NCBI GenBank assembly: GCA_011050685.1 | Contig: DRFF01000103.1 | Coordinates: forward strand, 1 to 38,656 | Source of the DNA: Aurantimonas coralicida | GTDB taxonomy: Bacteria; Pseudomonadota; Alphaproteobacteria; Rhizobiales; Rhizobiaceae | DNA length: 38,656 nt | Direction of reading: 5' to 3' | In this document: positions 25,854-32,564 of the stretch, piece by piece | Position numbering within the stretch: position 1 is the stretch's first letter | How the letters are laid out: the number at the start of each line of letters is the position of its first letter | The notes under the pieces: generated by a model | Seen by the model: the letters and a program-made list of their open reading frames with translations, nothing else | What the model was told of the DNA's origin: nothing | Databases searched by the model: none | Translations under genes and position numbers: made by a program

Positions 25854-26186
25854 TCAGTTCACTTGGACGTGTGGCGGGGCGCCGTTGCCGAAGAGAGGGT
25901 TCTGCGGCGGCGCGACCGACTTGGCCGGCGCGGGGTTGGGCCCGCCGTCGTCGTCGTCATCATCATCACGGTCATCGTCGTCATCGCGGTGGCTGGACCG
26001 CCGGCGGTCGTCATCGTCGTCGTCGCTGACGAGGAGGAACTGGAGCGACTCCGCTCCATCGTGGACGAATGCGGTGAAGCTGCTTTCCTCGCCGTCGGGC
26101 GGGGTTCGCAGCGCGCTCCACGCGGACACGCCAATGGCGAGCGTCAGCGCCGTGGTGGTGGCAAGCAGGGCGAGAGGTTTACGCAT
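25854..26186 (-). CDS. Small exported Asp-rich protein with APPxNxLF tail
   Basis: This 110-residue protein has a signal-type N-terminus (MRKPLALLATTTALTLAIGV), a short body (SSFTAFVHDGAESLQFLLVS) and two Asp/Arg runs (DDDDDDRRR near 55-63, DDDDDRDDDDDDD near 68-80). It ends with APPQNPLFGNG and PHVQV. I do not recognise a named family. The tail resembles the tail of the PepSY protein at 27868-28254 (APPNNGLFTPG ... VVV), and both follow an acidic linker. It is the first gene of the operon with DUF2271, reductase and ApbE, and is read from the promoter with the TCAGG repeats. The acidic runs could bind metal ions; this is a guess. AAGGAG lies upstream of the ATG. Confidence 0.8.
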   Translation of the reverse strand: MRKPLALLATTTALTLAIGVSAWSALRTPPDGEESSFTAFVHDGAESLQFLLVSDDDDDDRRRSSHRDDDDDRDDDDDDDGGPNPAPAKSVAPPQNPLFGNGAPPHVQVN

Positions 26187-26202
26187 GGCGAGGTCTCCTT
26201 GG

Positions 26203-26281
26203 ATCCGATAGGATCAATCTGGAGGCGGCACCTGAGGGCTTCCTGACAGCGACGCGGTTTCCGCTTCAGCTTGGCGTCAGG
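26203..26281 (-). promoter_or_regulatory. Response-regulator promoter block A (TCAGG-N6-TCAGG)
   Basis: On the - strand TCAGG-N6-TCAGG covers 26246-26231, an 11-bp repeat as used by OmpR/PhoB-type regulators. A second pair in the opposite orientation, TCAG-N7-TCAG, lies at 26266-26281. About 21 bases downstream of the second TCAGG is CCTATCG, a plausible -10. The block is nearly identical to the one at 27110-27187. It should drive the operon beginning with the Asp-rich protein, 45 bp away. Confidence 0.75.
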
Positions 26282-26382
26282 CACGAAAATGGTCGCATCG
26301 GCACGGGGTTCGGCGTTCTTGCCGGGACGGCGACTATCGTCGCGGTTCGGATGGTCATTGTCCGCAGTCCGCCGGAATCACG

Positions 26383-26409
26383 GAAGGCCGGCTGCAACTG
26401 CCGGCCTTC
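26383..26409. terminator. Strong hairpin after hemerythrin-like gene
   Basis: GAAGGCCGGC (26383-26392) and GCCGGCCTTC (26400-26409) form a perfect 10-bp stem with a 7-base loop, 31 bp beyond the end of the reverse-strand hemerythrin-like gene. No T-run follows, but position and strength fit a terminator that also insulates promoter block A. Confidence 0.65.
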
Positions 26410-26439
26410 ACGGGAACCCGCTACACGAGCGCCGCTGGT

Positions 26440-27045
26440 TTATTGGGGGGCGTCGAGCGGGTGCGGGTTGCCCAGCCCCATCATCGGGATCGGGTCACGG
26501 CCGTAGAGCGGCCCCGGGTCGCTCTGGCTCTCAGACGCATCGACCTCGGCCGCGCGGGCGGTAGAGCCGATGAGAATGGCGGCCGGATAGAGAAACTCCG
26601 CGTCGCTCATCTCATGCCAGATGATTCTCTCGGCAAGACGCGATACCTCCGGCCAGCCTCCCGCATCTCCCGCATCTCCCGCGGCGTACAGCTCTGCCAG
26701 CGCGCCGATGGCCTCTACCTGACCGTCGATCAGCAGGGGCAGTTCCGCCTGCAGGCTCGCCAATGCCGGCAGAGACCCAGCCACGGCCTTTCCTTCCGTG
26801 ACCGCTCCGAGGAGCCCGAGGGACGGTAAGACGGCCCTCTCCTCCGCCTCGATGTGGGTGCCCAGAAGATTGACCGCGTTGCGGGCCGCGCCGCCGACCT
26901 GACCCGGTGTGCCGGCAACTTCCTCGAGCTGCGTGAGGAAGTCCGCATGGGCCGCGCTCAGTAGGTACGGGGTTTCAAGGGGAGCTGCCGAAGCCGTCGC
27001 AGCAAATACGGATGCGACAGCAGAAACGGTGAATGACGCGTGCAT
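26440..27045 (-). CDS. Exported hemerythrin-like protein
   Basis: The 201-residue protein begins with a signal peptide (MHASFTVSAVASVFAATASA). The mature part is helical with His/Glu positions like the hemerythrin cation-binding domain: H33 in LLSAAHADFLTQLEEVA, H64-x3-E68 in GTHIEAEERAVLPSLG, and H144 with E150 in IIWHEMSDAEFLYPAA. Such four-helix proteins bind a di-iron centre and sense or bind O2, NO or iron. It ends in a loose Pro/Gly tail. The ATG at 27045 is preceded by AAAGGAG; the frame is open 26 codons further up but the ribosome site and signal peptide decide this start. It has its own copy of the TCAGG promoter, so it belongs to the same regulon. Confidence 0.75.
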   Translation of the reverse strand: MHASFTVSAVASVFAATASAAPLETPYLLSAAHADFLTQLEEVAGTPGQVGGAARNAVNLLGTHIEAEERAVLPSLGLLGAVTEGKAVAGSLPALASLQAELPLLIDGQVEAIGALAELYAAGDAGDAGGWPEVSRLAERIIWHEMSDAEFLYPAAILIGSTARAAEVDASESQSDPGPLYGRDPIPMMGLGNPHPLDAPQ

Positions 27046-27109
27046 GGTCTTCTCCTTTGATTGAAGCGTGTCTGATCCTCGATTCGCTTTCAGTGTGGAT
27101 CTTGCTTGA

Positions 27110-27187
27110 ATCGATACGAGCAATCTGGTGCTGCCACCTGAGAGCTTCCTGACAGCAACGAAGTTTTTGCTTCAGCTTGGTGTCAGG
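27110..27187 (-). promoter_or_regulatory. Response-regulator promoter block B (TCAGG-N6-TCAGG)
   Basis: TCAGG-N6-TCAGG lies on the - strand at 27152-27137, with an opposed TCAG-N7-TCAG pair at 27172-27186 and CGTATCG as a -10 candidate at the same distance as in block A. About 78 bp align with block A with few differences. It lies roughly 90 bp before the hemerythrin-like start codon. Confidence 0.75.
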
Positions 27188-27212
27188 AAAAAACCCCGCC
27201 ACGCAGGCAGGG
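27188..27212 (-). terminator. Rho-independent terminator of the PepSY-cytochrome b operon
   Basis: On the - strand CCCTGCC-tgcgt-GGCGGGG forms a 7-bp stem with one G-T wobble, directly followed by six T residues. It lies 41 bp after the end of the cytochrome b gene. The T-run touches the upstream edge of promoter block B, so the previous transcript is stopped exactly where the next promoter begins. Confidence 0.88.
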
Positions 27213-27253
27213 CTCAGTCCGGGTCGAGGGGCACGCGACACCTAAAATCAGGA

Positions 27254-27871
27254 TCAGGCGATATCACTGGGGCCGGGCGCGCGCTTGTTGCCCGTGATCA
27301 TGGCGCGGACGAGATTCTCGTGATGGCGGAACGAGGCGAGCACCACGCCTCCCAGGTGCAGCGCGATGAGGAGAAGCATCAAGTTGGCGAGCACCTCGTG
27401 CACTTCCTTCAGCGGTCCGTCCGTTTCCGCTCCACCGTCCCTGACTTTGCCGCCCTCCTCGTCGGCATGGGCAGCGGTCACGATCTGCGGCAGATCGGCT
27501 AGCATCGCGACACGGCTCGGCTCTTCCATCAGCCAGCCGGAGAAGGCAGTACCGGACAGCGTGACGAGCAACGCCACGATCATCGCCGCGGCCGCCGGGT
27601 TGTGGCCGAGATAGCGGCGTTCTCGTCCCCTCGCCATGTCACCCAGATAGGCGAGCGTGGTGGCCGGACCGCGCAGGAACTGCGCGAAGCGCACGTAGCG
27701 GCTGCCGACAAGGCCCCAGACCAACCGAAACGCGACGAGGCCTGCCACAACGTAGCCTGCGATTTCGTGAACCCGTTGAAGCTCGTCCGCTGTCAGCCAG
27801 GAGATCGCAAAAACCACCACCAGTACCCAGTGGAACAGGCGCACCACCGGATCCCAGACGCGGGTCATCAT
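27254..27871 (-). CDS. Cytochrome b561-type membrane cytochrome
   Basis: This 205-residue protein has four membrane helices and the His pattern of bacterial b561/hydrogenase-type cytochromes b: H14 in VRLFHWVLVVVFAISW, H35 in LQRVHEIAGYVVAG, and H158 and H172 in KEVHEVLANLMLLLIALHLG. A polar loop of about 40 residues (HADEEGGKVRDGGAETDG) is inserted before the third His. It should bind two haems b and shuttle electrons between quinol and a periplasmic partner. It starts in an ATGA overlap with the PepSY gene, so the two are coupled. Its transcript ends at the terminator at 27188-27212. Confidence 0.92.
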   Translation of the reverse strand: MMTRVWDPVVRLFHWVLVVVFAISWLTADELQRVHEIAGYVVAGLVAFRLVWGLVGSRYVRFAQFLRGPATTLAYLGDMARGRERRYLGHNPAAAAMIVALLVTLSGTAFSGWLMEEPSRVAMLADLPQIVTAAHADEEGGKVRDGGAETDGPLKEVHEVLANLMLLLIALHLGGVVLASFRHHENLVRAMITGNKRAPGPSDIA

Positions 27872-28254
27872 TCGACGACAACGCCGGGCTTGCTACCCGG
27901 AGTGAACAGACCATTATTCGGCGGCGCCATTGATGCGGCGGGAGCGGCATTCCTATCCGGTCGGCTGTCATCGTTGTCCTCGTCGTCATACTCCGTTTCG
28001 ACGATGGCCAGCGTGCCGGGATCGACCGTGACCTCGATCTCACGGCCTTGGGCGTCGCGGCCATCGATCTCATAGCAGCCGTCATCGGTCTTGATTCTGC
28101 GAACGGTCCAGCCCTGCGCCTCGGCCATGTTCTGGATCGCCTCGCGTGGTTGCCAATTGGCCATCGGAACATTGCAATCGCCGTCATCGGCATGGGCCGC
28201 ACCGGTCACGACAACGCCTGACAGAAGTGCGACGGTCATCAAGGATTTTTTCAT
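27868..28254 (-). CDS. Exported PepSY-domain protein with acidic linker and tail
   Basis: The 128-residue protein has a signal peptide (MKKSLMTVALLSGVVVTGAA, cut near AHA) and one PepSY domain (REAIQNMAEAQGWTVRRIKT, CYEIDGRDAQGREIEVTVDP). An Asp/Glu linker (YDDEDNDD) follows, then a tail with APPNNGLFTPG and VVV. The tail resembles that of the Asp-rich protein at 25854-26186. PepSY domains are small periplasmic modules, often near redox enzymes and two-component systems. The gene is divergent from the response regulator and coupled to cytochrome b561 by an ATGA overlap. The TCAGG-N6-TCAGG site lies 49 bp upstream of its start. Confidence 0.88.
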   Translation of the reverse strand: MKKSLMTVALLSGVVVTGAAHADDGDCNVPMANWQPREAIQNMAEAQGWTVRRIKTDDGCYEIDGRDAQGREIEVTVDPGTLAIVETEYDDEDNDDSRPDRNAAPAASMAPPNNGLFTPGSKPGVVVE

Positions 28255-28302
28255 CTTTCCGCCTCTCGTGACTGGTGGTGATGCGCCCTTGTCGCGCGCT
28301 AT

Positions 28303-28318
28303 CCTGACGGCGACCTGA
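28303..28318. promoter_or_regulatory. Response-regulator site C in the divergent promoter region
   Basis: The + strand reads CCTGA-N6-CCTGA, i.e. TCAGG-N6-TCAGG toward the PepSY gene. It has the same 11-bp repeat as blocks A and B, in the 145-bp gap between the PepSY-cytochrome operon and the response-regulator gene. TTATAC at 28331-28336 is a possible -10 for the regulator gene on the + strand. This suggests autoregulation plus control of the PepSY operon. Confidence 0.65.
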
Positions 28319-28399
28319 AGGACGCCGAATTTATACGTAAGGTGCGTGTAAGTCCCTCAGGGGATACCGGAACGACAGGACGAATGGGACCGGAACGAC

Positions 28400-29059
28400 A
28401 TGCGTGTGTTGCTGATCGAGGATGACACGGTGCTGGGCGCCGCGGTGCGCGACCAGATCGTCGCCGACGGCCATTCCGTGGACTGGGCCACCCGGCTTGA
28501 CGCGGCGAGCGGATATCTGGGGGTGGCGGTCTACGACTTGATCTTGCTGGACTTGATGCTGCCCGATGGGCGCGGCCAGCCGTATTTGCGCGCCTTAAGG
28601 GTGCGAGGCGATGTGACCCCCGTGATCATCCTGACCGCGCTCGACCAGATCAGCGACCGGATCGAGGGGCTAAATGCCGGCGCCGACGACTACATGGTCA
28701 AACCTTTCGACCTGTCCGAGCTCTCGGCGCGACTGAACGCTGTTGCCCGCCGCTATTCCGGCAACCCCAACCCGCTGATCACGCTGGGGGATCTGGAAAT
28801 CGACCTCGCGGCAAGAACTATCCGTCGGGGCGGCAAGGTCGTACCTCTGACCGCCCGCGAATGGATGTTGTTCGAGGCCTTGGTGCAGCGGCCCGGGCAG
28901 ATCCTGTCCAAGGCGCAGCTCGAAGAACGGCTTTACTCATTCGAGACCGAGATCGAGAGCAACACGATCGAAGTCCATGTCAGCCGGTTGCGCAAGAAGC
29001 TGGGGCACGACTGGATCGAGACGGTGCGCGGCTTCGGCTATCGGCTGGGCGCCGCATGA
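28400..29059 (+). CDS. OmpR/QseB-family response regulator
   Basis: The 219-residue regulator has an N-terminal receiver domain with acidic pocket E7-D8-D9, phospho-acceptor D51 in LILLDLMLPDGRG, T79 and K101 in YMVKPFDLSELSARL. A C-terminal winged helix follows from about 125, containing LTAREWMLFEALVQRPGQIL and VHVSRLRKKLGHDWIETVRG. It most resembles QseB/PmrA-type regulators, which bind direct repeats spaced one helical turn apart. Three such repeats (TCAGG-N6-TCAGG) lie upstream of this gene and of the two neighbouring operons. The sensor kinase follows in an ATGA overlap. It should activate the redox genes on the opposite strand. Confidence 0.95.
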   Translation: MRVLLIEDDTVLGAAVRDQIVADGHSVDWATRLDAASGYLGVAVYDLILLDLMLPDGRGQPYLRALRVRGDVTPVIILTALDQISDRIEGLNAGADDYMVKPFDLSELSARLNAVARRYSGNPNPLITLGDLEIDLAARTIRRGGKVVPLTAREWMLFEALVQRPGQILSKAQLEERLYSFETEIESNTIEVHVSRLRKKLGHDWIETVRGFGYRLGAA

Positions 29060-30396
29060 GATGGCCCGGCTCACTACAGGCACAGCTGGCGCTTGGGCTG
29101 GGACTGGGCTTGGCCCTCCTCTGGCTGGCAACCGCATGGGCGACGGCAGCCATCCTGCGCGGCGAGATGAACGAGGTGTTCGATTCCGCGCTCGAGGAAA
29201 CCGCACAACGCATCCTGCCGCTGGCAGTGATGGACATCATCGACCGCGAAGAGCAGGGCGTCAGCCAGAGCATCGCCACCCTGCGAAGCCACGATGAATT
29301 TTTCACCTACATCGTTCGAGACGACCAAGATCGCGTGCTGTTGCGCTCGCACGGAACCGAGGACGTGGTCTTTCCGGCCTTCGATGGCATGGGCTTCCGC
29401 CAGACGGCGACGCATCGGCTCTATTACGACGCGGCGCTGCAAGGGACGATCACCATCGCGGTCGCCGAACCATTGAGCCACCGTGCCGACGTGGCGCGCG
29501 AGGCTTTGGCTGGTCTCGCACTGCCCCTGGTCGTCGTCATTCCGATCAGCCTTCTCGGGGTGCTGGTGATCGTCCGGCGCAGCTTGCGGCCCGTTCGCCG
29601 GTTCAGCCGCGCGCTGGCCAGCCGCGGCGCCCGCGATCTATCCGAGGTTGGCGACAGCAATCTTCCAAATGAGATCCTGCCGGTGGCTGAGGCCGTCAAC
29701 CAGCTTCTGGACCGGCTGCGGCGTACGCTGGAGGCCGAGCGTAACTTCACCGCCAATGCCGCGCATGAATTGCGCACTCCCGTGGCGGCGGCGCTGGCAC
29801 AGACTCAAAGGCTGATGGCGGAAACCCCCGATCCTGCCGTGACCCAAAGGGCGGGCGAGATCGAAACCGCTCTGAAGCGATTGACGCGGCTGTCCGAGAA
29901 GCTGATGCAACTGGCCCGAGCCGAGGGCGGGCGAATGCGGCGCGACACCGCGACGGACCTGCGCCCCGTGCTGCGCATGGTCGTCTCGGATCTTGAGGGG
30001 ATCGCCGGGAAAGAGCGCATTGACCTCGAATTGTCGGACGCACCGGTCCTATCCGATATCGACCCCGACGCCTTTGCGATCCTCGCCCGGAACCTGATCG
30101 AGAACGCGCTGCGCCACGGCACCAGCCAGGCCCCCGTTCAGGTGATCCTGACGCCGCGCCGCACCCTGCGCGTGATCAACGAGGGCCCCGCCGTCCCGCC
30201 CGAAACGCTGGCGCGGCTTACGGCGCGTTTCGAGCGTGGGCAGGCCATATCGGAGGGCAGCGGGCTGGGCCTGTCGATCGCCAGGGCCATCGCGGACGGG
30301 GCGCAGGCGACGCTCACGCTGCAATCGCCCTCCCCGGGTCGGGCGGACGGTTTCGAGGCATCGTTCCAGGCACCGATAGGTCAGCAACCGGACTGA
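29056..30396 (+). CDS. Sensor histidine kinase (QseC-like)
   Basis: The 446-residue kinase has membrane helices near 8-33 and 152-174 that frame a periplasmic sensor of about 120 residues. A HAMP-like region follows, then the H-box NFTANAAHELRTPVAAAL with phospho-acceptor H237, the N-box LARNLIENALRHG, and the G-box SEGSGLGLSIARAIADGA. It pairs with the response regulator upstream, sharing 4 bases (ATGA). The signal is unknown; the regulon of PepSY, flavin and haem proteins suggests a metal, redox or envelope cue. The start at 29056 is chosen for the overlap and the proper first helix. Its stop is only 10 bp from the end of the converging membrane-protein gene. Confidence 0.94.
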   Translation: MRWPGSLQAQLALGLGLGLALLWLATAWATAAILRGEMNEVFDSALEETAQRILPLAVMDIIDREEQGVSQSIATLRSHDEFFTYIVRDDQDRVLLRSHGTEDVVFPAFDGMGFRQTATHRLYYDAALQGTITIAVAEPLSHRADVAREALAGLALPLVVVIPISLLGVLVIVRRSLRPVRRFSRALASRGARDLSEVGDSNLPNEILPVAEAVNQLLDRLRRTLEAERNFTANAAHELRTPVAAALAQTQRLMAETPDPAVTQRAGEIETALKRLTRLSEKLMQLARAEGGRMRRDTATDLRPVLRMVVSDLEGIAGKERIDLELSDAPVLSDIDPDAFAILARNLIENALRHGTSQAPVQVILTPRRTLRVINEGPAVPPETLARLTARFERGQAISEGSGLGLSIARAIADGAQATLTLQSPSPGRADGFEASFQAPIGQQPD

Positions 30397-30406
30397 GGGA
30401 GGCCAT

Positions 30407-30808
30407 TCAAACAGCCGCAGCGCGCCCAATGTTCCGAAAAGCCACGGCGGCTATGGCAGCCCACACAACCGTGCGCAGGATCATCGCGCCGATGGTGCGC
30501 ATCTCGTAGGCGCCGCCTTGCATCACATGCACCCCGAAAGCCAGCAGGACCAGAACGGTGCCCGCCAAAATGGCGATCGAGAGCCAGACGGCCCAATGCT
30601 GCCGCAGGATCAGGCCGATCCCCGCCGCGACATAGGCGAACCCCGCCAGAAAGTTGAACCACAGCACGAACGGCACAGCGTCGCCCACCGCAGCGCGGGC
30701 CGCGGTCCCGCCGAAGAGCGCGCGTCCGCCCGAAAAGATGGTGAGCGCCCCGAACACAACCGCCACGGCAGCCGCGATCAGCAGACCGAATTTTCGACTT
30801 GTCGTCAT
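30407..30808 (-). CDS. Small four-helix membrane protein, paralogue 1
   Basis: The 133-residue protein has four hydrophobic segments (about 8-27, 44-65, 70-92, 103-125). It carries the block VPFVLWFNFLAGFAYVAAGI and FGVHVMQGGAYEMRTIGAM. The same block appears in the protein at 32151-32564, so the two are paralogues. I do not recognise a named family with certainty. No enzymatic motif is seen. It converges on the sensor kinase gene. Association with the redox genes is by neighbourhood only. Confidence 0.8.
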   Translation of the reverse strand: MTTSRKFGLLIAAAVAVVFGALTIFSGGRALFGGTAARAAVGDAVPFVLWFNFLAGFAYVAAGIGLILRQHWAVWLSIAILAGTVLVLLAFGVHVMQGGAYEMRTIGAMILRTVVWAAIAAVAFRNIGRAAAV

Positions 30809-30955
30809 TCCTCACGTCCTGCGATGCTGTCGACAATAGCCCCCATGACCCGATTGCCCGTTTGTGAAACACGTAAATATCCGCCCCAAGCGGCGTACCC
30901 CGGTCCGCTGCTCAAATACGTTGACGCCCGGGCGCGAGAAGGGAGGATGACGCGT

Positions 30956-31453
30956 TCATTCTGCGAATTTCGGAAAGCGGTCTGTGGCGTATTCGGCGTG
31001 GCAAGCGCTACATGCCTCGATCATCTTGCCGAACTCCTCTTGCTGTTGCGCCCTGTCGCCGGACCGCGCGGCATCGGTAAGCGCCGCCGAAATCGCATGA
31101 AAAGCACGGTCCTGTTCAACGAACCCCTTTGGAACAGCCGCCATGAGATTCTTCCTATCTTCGGGCGTCATCGACTGTTGCAGGATGAAGCTGTCATGGA
31201 TGCGCTGGGCTAGTTCCGCCACGCGGGCGTTATCCCCAGCCACCAGTGCGGACAGGATCTGCTTGCTGGCATCCTCTATGGAAACCATCTCCTTGCGCAG
31301 TAGGTCTCGAAGCGTGTCAGTCAGTTTCGGGGAAACCGGCTCCGCGCTCTGTGCCAGTACCGAGCCATCGATAGCAATACTTGCGACGATCCCAAGCCAT
31401 AGAGCGCCCCGAATGCTCCACGAGCGCTTTCTGTCGGCGATCTTGTCCATCAT
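30956..31453 (-). CDS. Exported c-type cytochrome, cytochrome c'-like
   Basis: The 165-residue protein has an N-terminal signal (SIRGALWLGIVASIAI, cut after LAQSA). The single haem motif C148-S-A-C151-H152 lies close to the C-terminus, as in class II cytochromes c (c' and c556). The body is predicted helical. Class II cytochromes carry electrons or bind NO. GAGGAG lies eight bases before the first of two adjacent ATG codons. It stands between the two paralogous membrane proteins on the same strand, but gaps of 147 bp and 174 bp on either side leave the operon structure open. Confidence 0.87.
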   Translation of the reverse strand: MMDKIADRKRSWSIRGALWLGIVASIAIDGSVLAQSAEPVSPKLTDTLRDLLRKEMVSIEDASKQILSALVAGDNARVAELAQRIHDSFILQQSMTPEDRKNLMAAVPKGFVEQDRAFHAISAALTDAARSGDRAQQQEEFGKMIEACSACHAEYATDRFPKFAE

Positions 31454-31627
31454 CCTCTTGTCTCCTCTTCTTTATCGTCAATTGGCCTATTTCTGAAGCA
31501 CGTAGCATCCGGGCGTATCGGCAATGATTGGATTGCCGGACTTCGGGTTGCCCATGTTGGGCGCGGCAGTCGGCTCAGAACTAGCCAGACTGGTTTGGCC
31601 GAGGCGGCACGCGCTCCAGCCCCGAGC

Positions 31628-31984
31628 CTATTCGCGAACAGTCAGTGTGATCCCTTCGGAATTGACGTACTTCCCGCCACCCAGGGGCTCGAAGGTGACA
31701 CAGGTTTTGCCACGGCGTGGACCGCTGATCATCACCATGCAGATGCCATTTGCGCTGTAGCTCCAACTCCCGGAACCAGACATGAGCAGAGATTTCATGC
31801 TCACAGTGCCATCCGACGCATAGATCATGTCGACTCTCATTCCCATGCGACTGGCGGTCAGCTTTCTGCCCACGATCTGTTGGGAAATCTGCTGCGGGGT
31901 CAAAATCTCCGCGGCGACGGACGACGTCGAGCCGACGCCGAGCCAAATTGCTGAAAAAAGAAGAAGCCAGGGAAGTCGTGTCAT
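31628..31984 (-). CDS. Small exported protein of unknown function
   Basis: The 118-residue protein has a clear signal peptide (MTRLPWLLLFSAIWLGVGST, cut near VAA). The mature part has two cysteines (GICMVMISG and KTCVTFEPL) that could form a disulfide. The ATG at 31984 has GGAGAG upstream. The pattern G.W.Y...G.C.....G..C is like DUF995-type small secreted proteins, but I am not certain of the family. The TAG stop is followed by 46 more open codons in the same frame. Confidence 0.72.
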   Translation of the reverse strand: MTRLPWLLLFSAIWLGVGSTSSVAAEILTPQQISQQIVGRKLTASRMGMRVDMIYASDGTVSMKSLLMSGSGSWSYSANGICMVMISGPRRGKTCVTFEPLGGGKYVNSEGITLTVRE

Positions 31985-32150
31985 TCGTCTCTCCGCTTGT
32001 CCGTTCCTATAAATTGCCATTGCACTCATACGGACCCGAGCTGCCGATCTGAGGTGTTCGTCTTCAATCCGTCGGGACCGGCATTCTCGACGAGACGCAA
32101 GAGGCCGCGCCCCCCACTTGCGTGGATGGGACGTCCTTCGAAAGGCACTC

Positions 32151-32564
32151 TCATTCCGCTTGGTCTCGTCTGGTCCACAACACCCAAGCGAAAGACGCGA
32201 TGGTCAGCCACACCGTACTTCTCAAGGTCATGGCGACGATCGTGCGCACTTCATAACTTCCACCTGTCATAATATGCACACCGAATGCAGCAAATACCAG
32301 CAACGTTGCAAAAGCCAGAAGTATCGATAAATTAACGGCCCATCTTCGCCAACTATAAAGGCCGATGCCGGCGATGATGTAGGCCAATCCGGCGATGACA
32401 TTGAACCACAGCACGAACGGCACGTAGGCCCCAGCCCCGGCTCGTTCCGGCCCGTCGCTAACAAGAACGGCACCGCCGGAATAAAGCGTCAGCACGCCGA
32501 AGACGACCGCGATAATCGCCAGGACGATGATCCAACGGGGTCTTGATGCGGGAGGTCTGGCCAT
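32151..32564 (-). CDS. Small four-helix membrane protein, paralogue 2
   Basis: This 137-residue protein has four membrane segments and shares with the protein at 30407-30808 the blocks VPFVLWFNVIAGLAYIIAGI and FGVHIMTGGSYEVRTIVAM. The ATG at 32564 is preferred; an open extension of 23 codons upstream is not shared with the paralogue. Upstream on the same strand lies a TTGACA promoter overlapped by a palindrome at 32728-32743. No catalytic motif is visible and the function is unknown. Confidence 0.8.
   Translation of the reverse strand: MARPPASRPRWIIVLAIIAVVFGVLTLYSGGAVLVSDGPERAGAGAYVPFVLWFNVIAGLAYIIAGIGLYSWRRWAVNLSILLAFATLLVFAAFGVHIMTGGSYEVRTIVAMTLRSTVWLTIASFAWVLWTRRDQAE

Noticed and set aside
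25920-26035. Short-period repeat that could suggest a CRISPR or microsatellite
   Set aside because: It is a coding triplet tract for the Asp runs; there are no spaced repeats.
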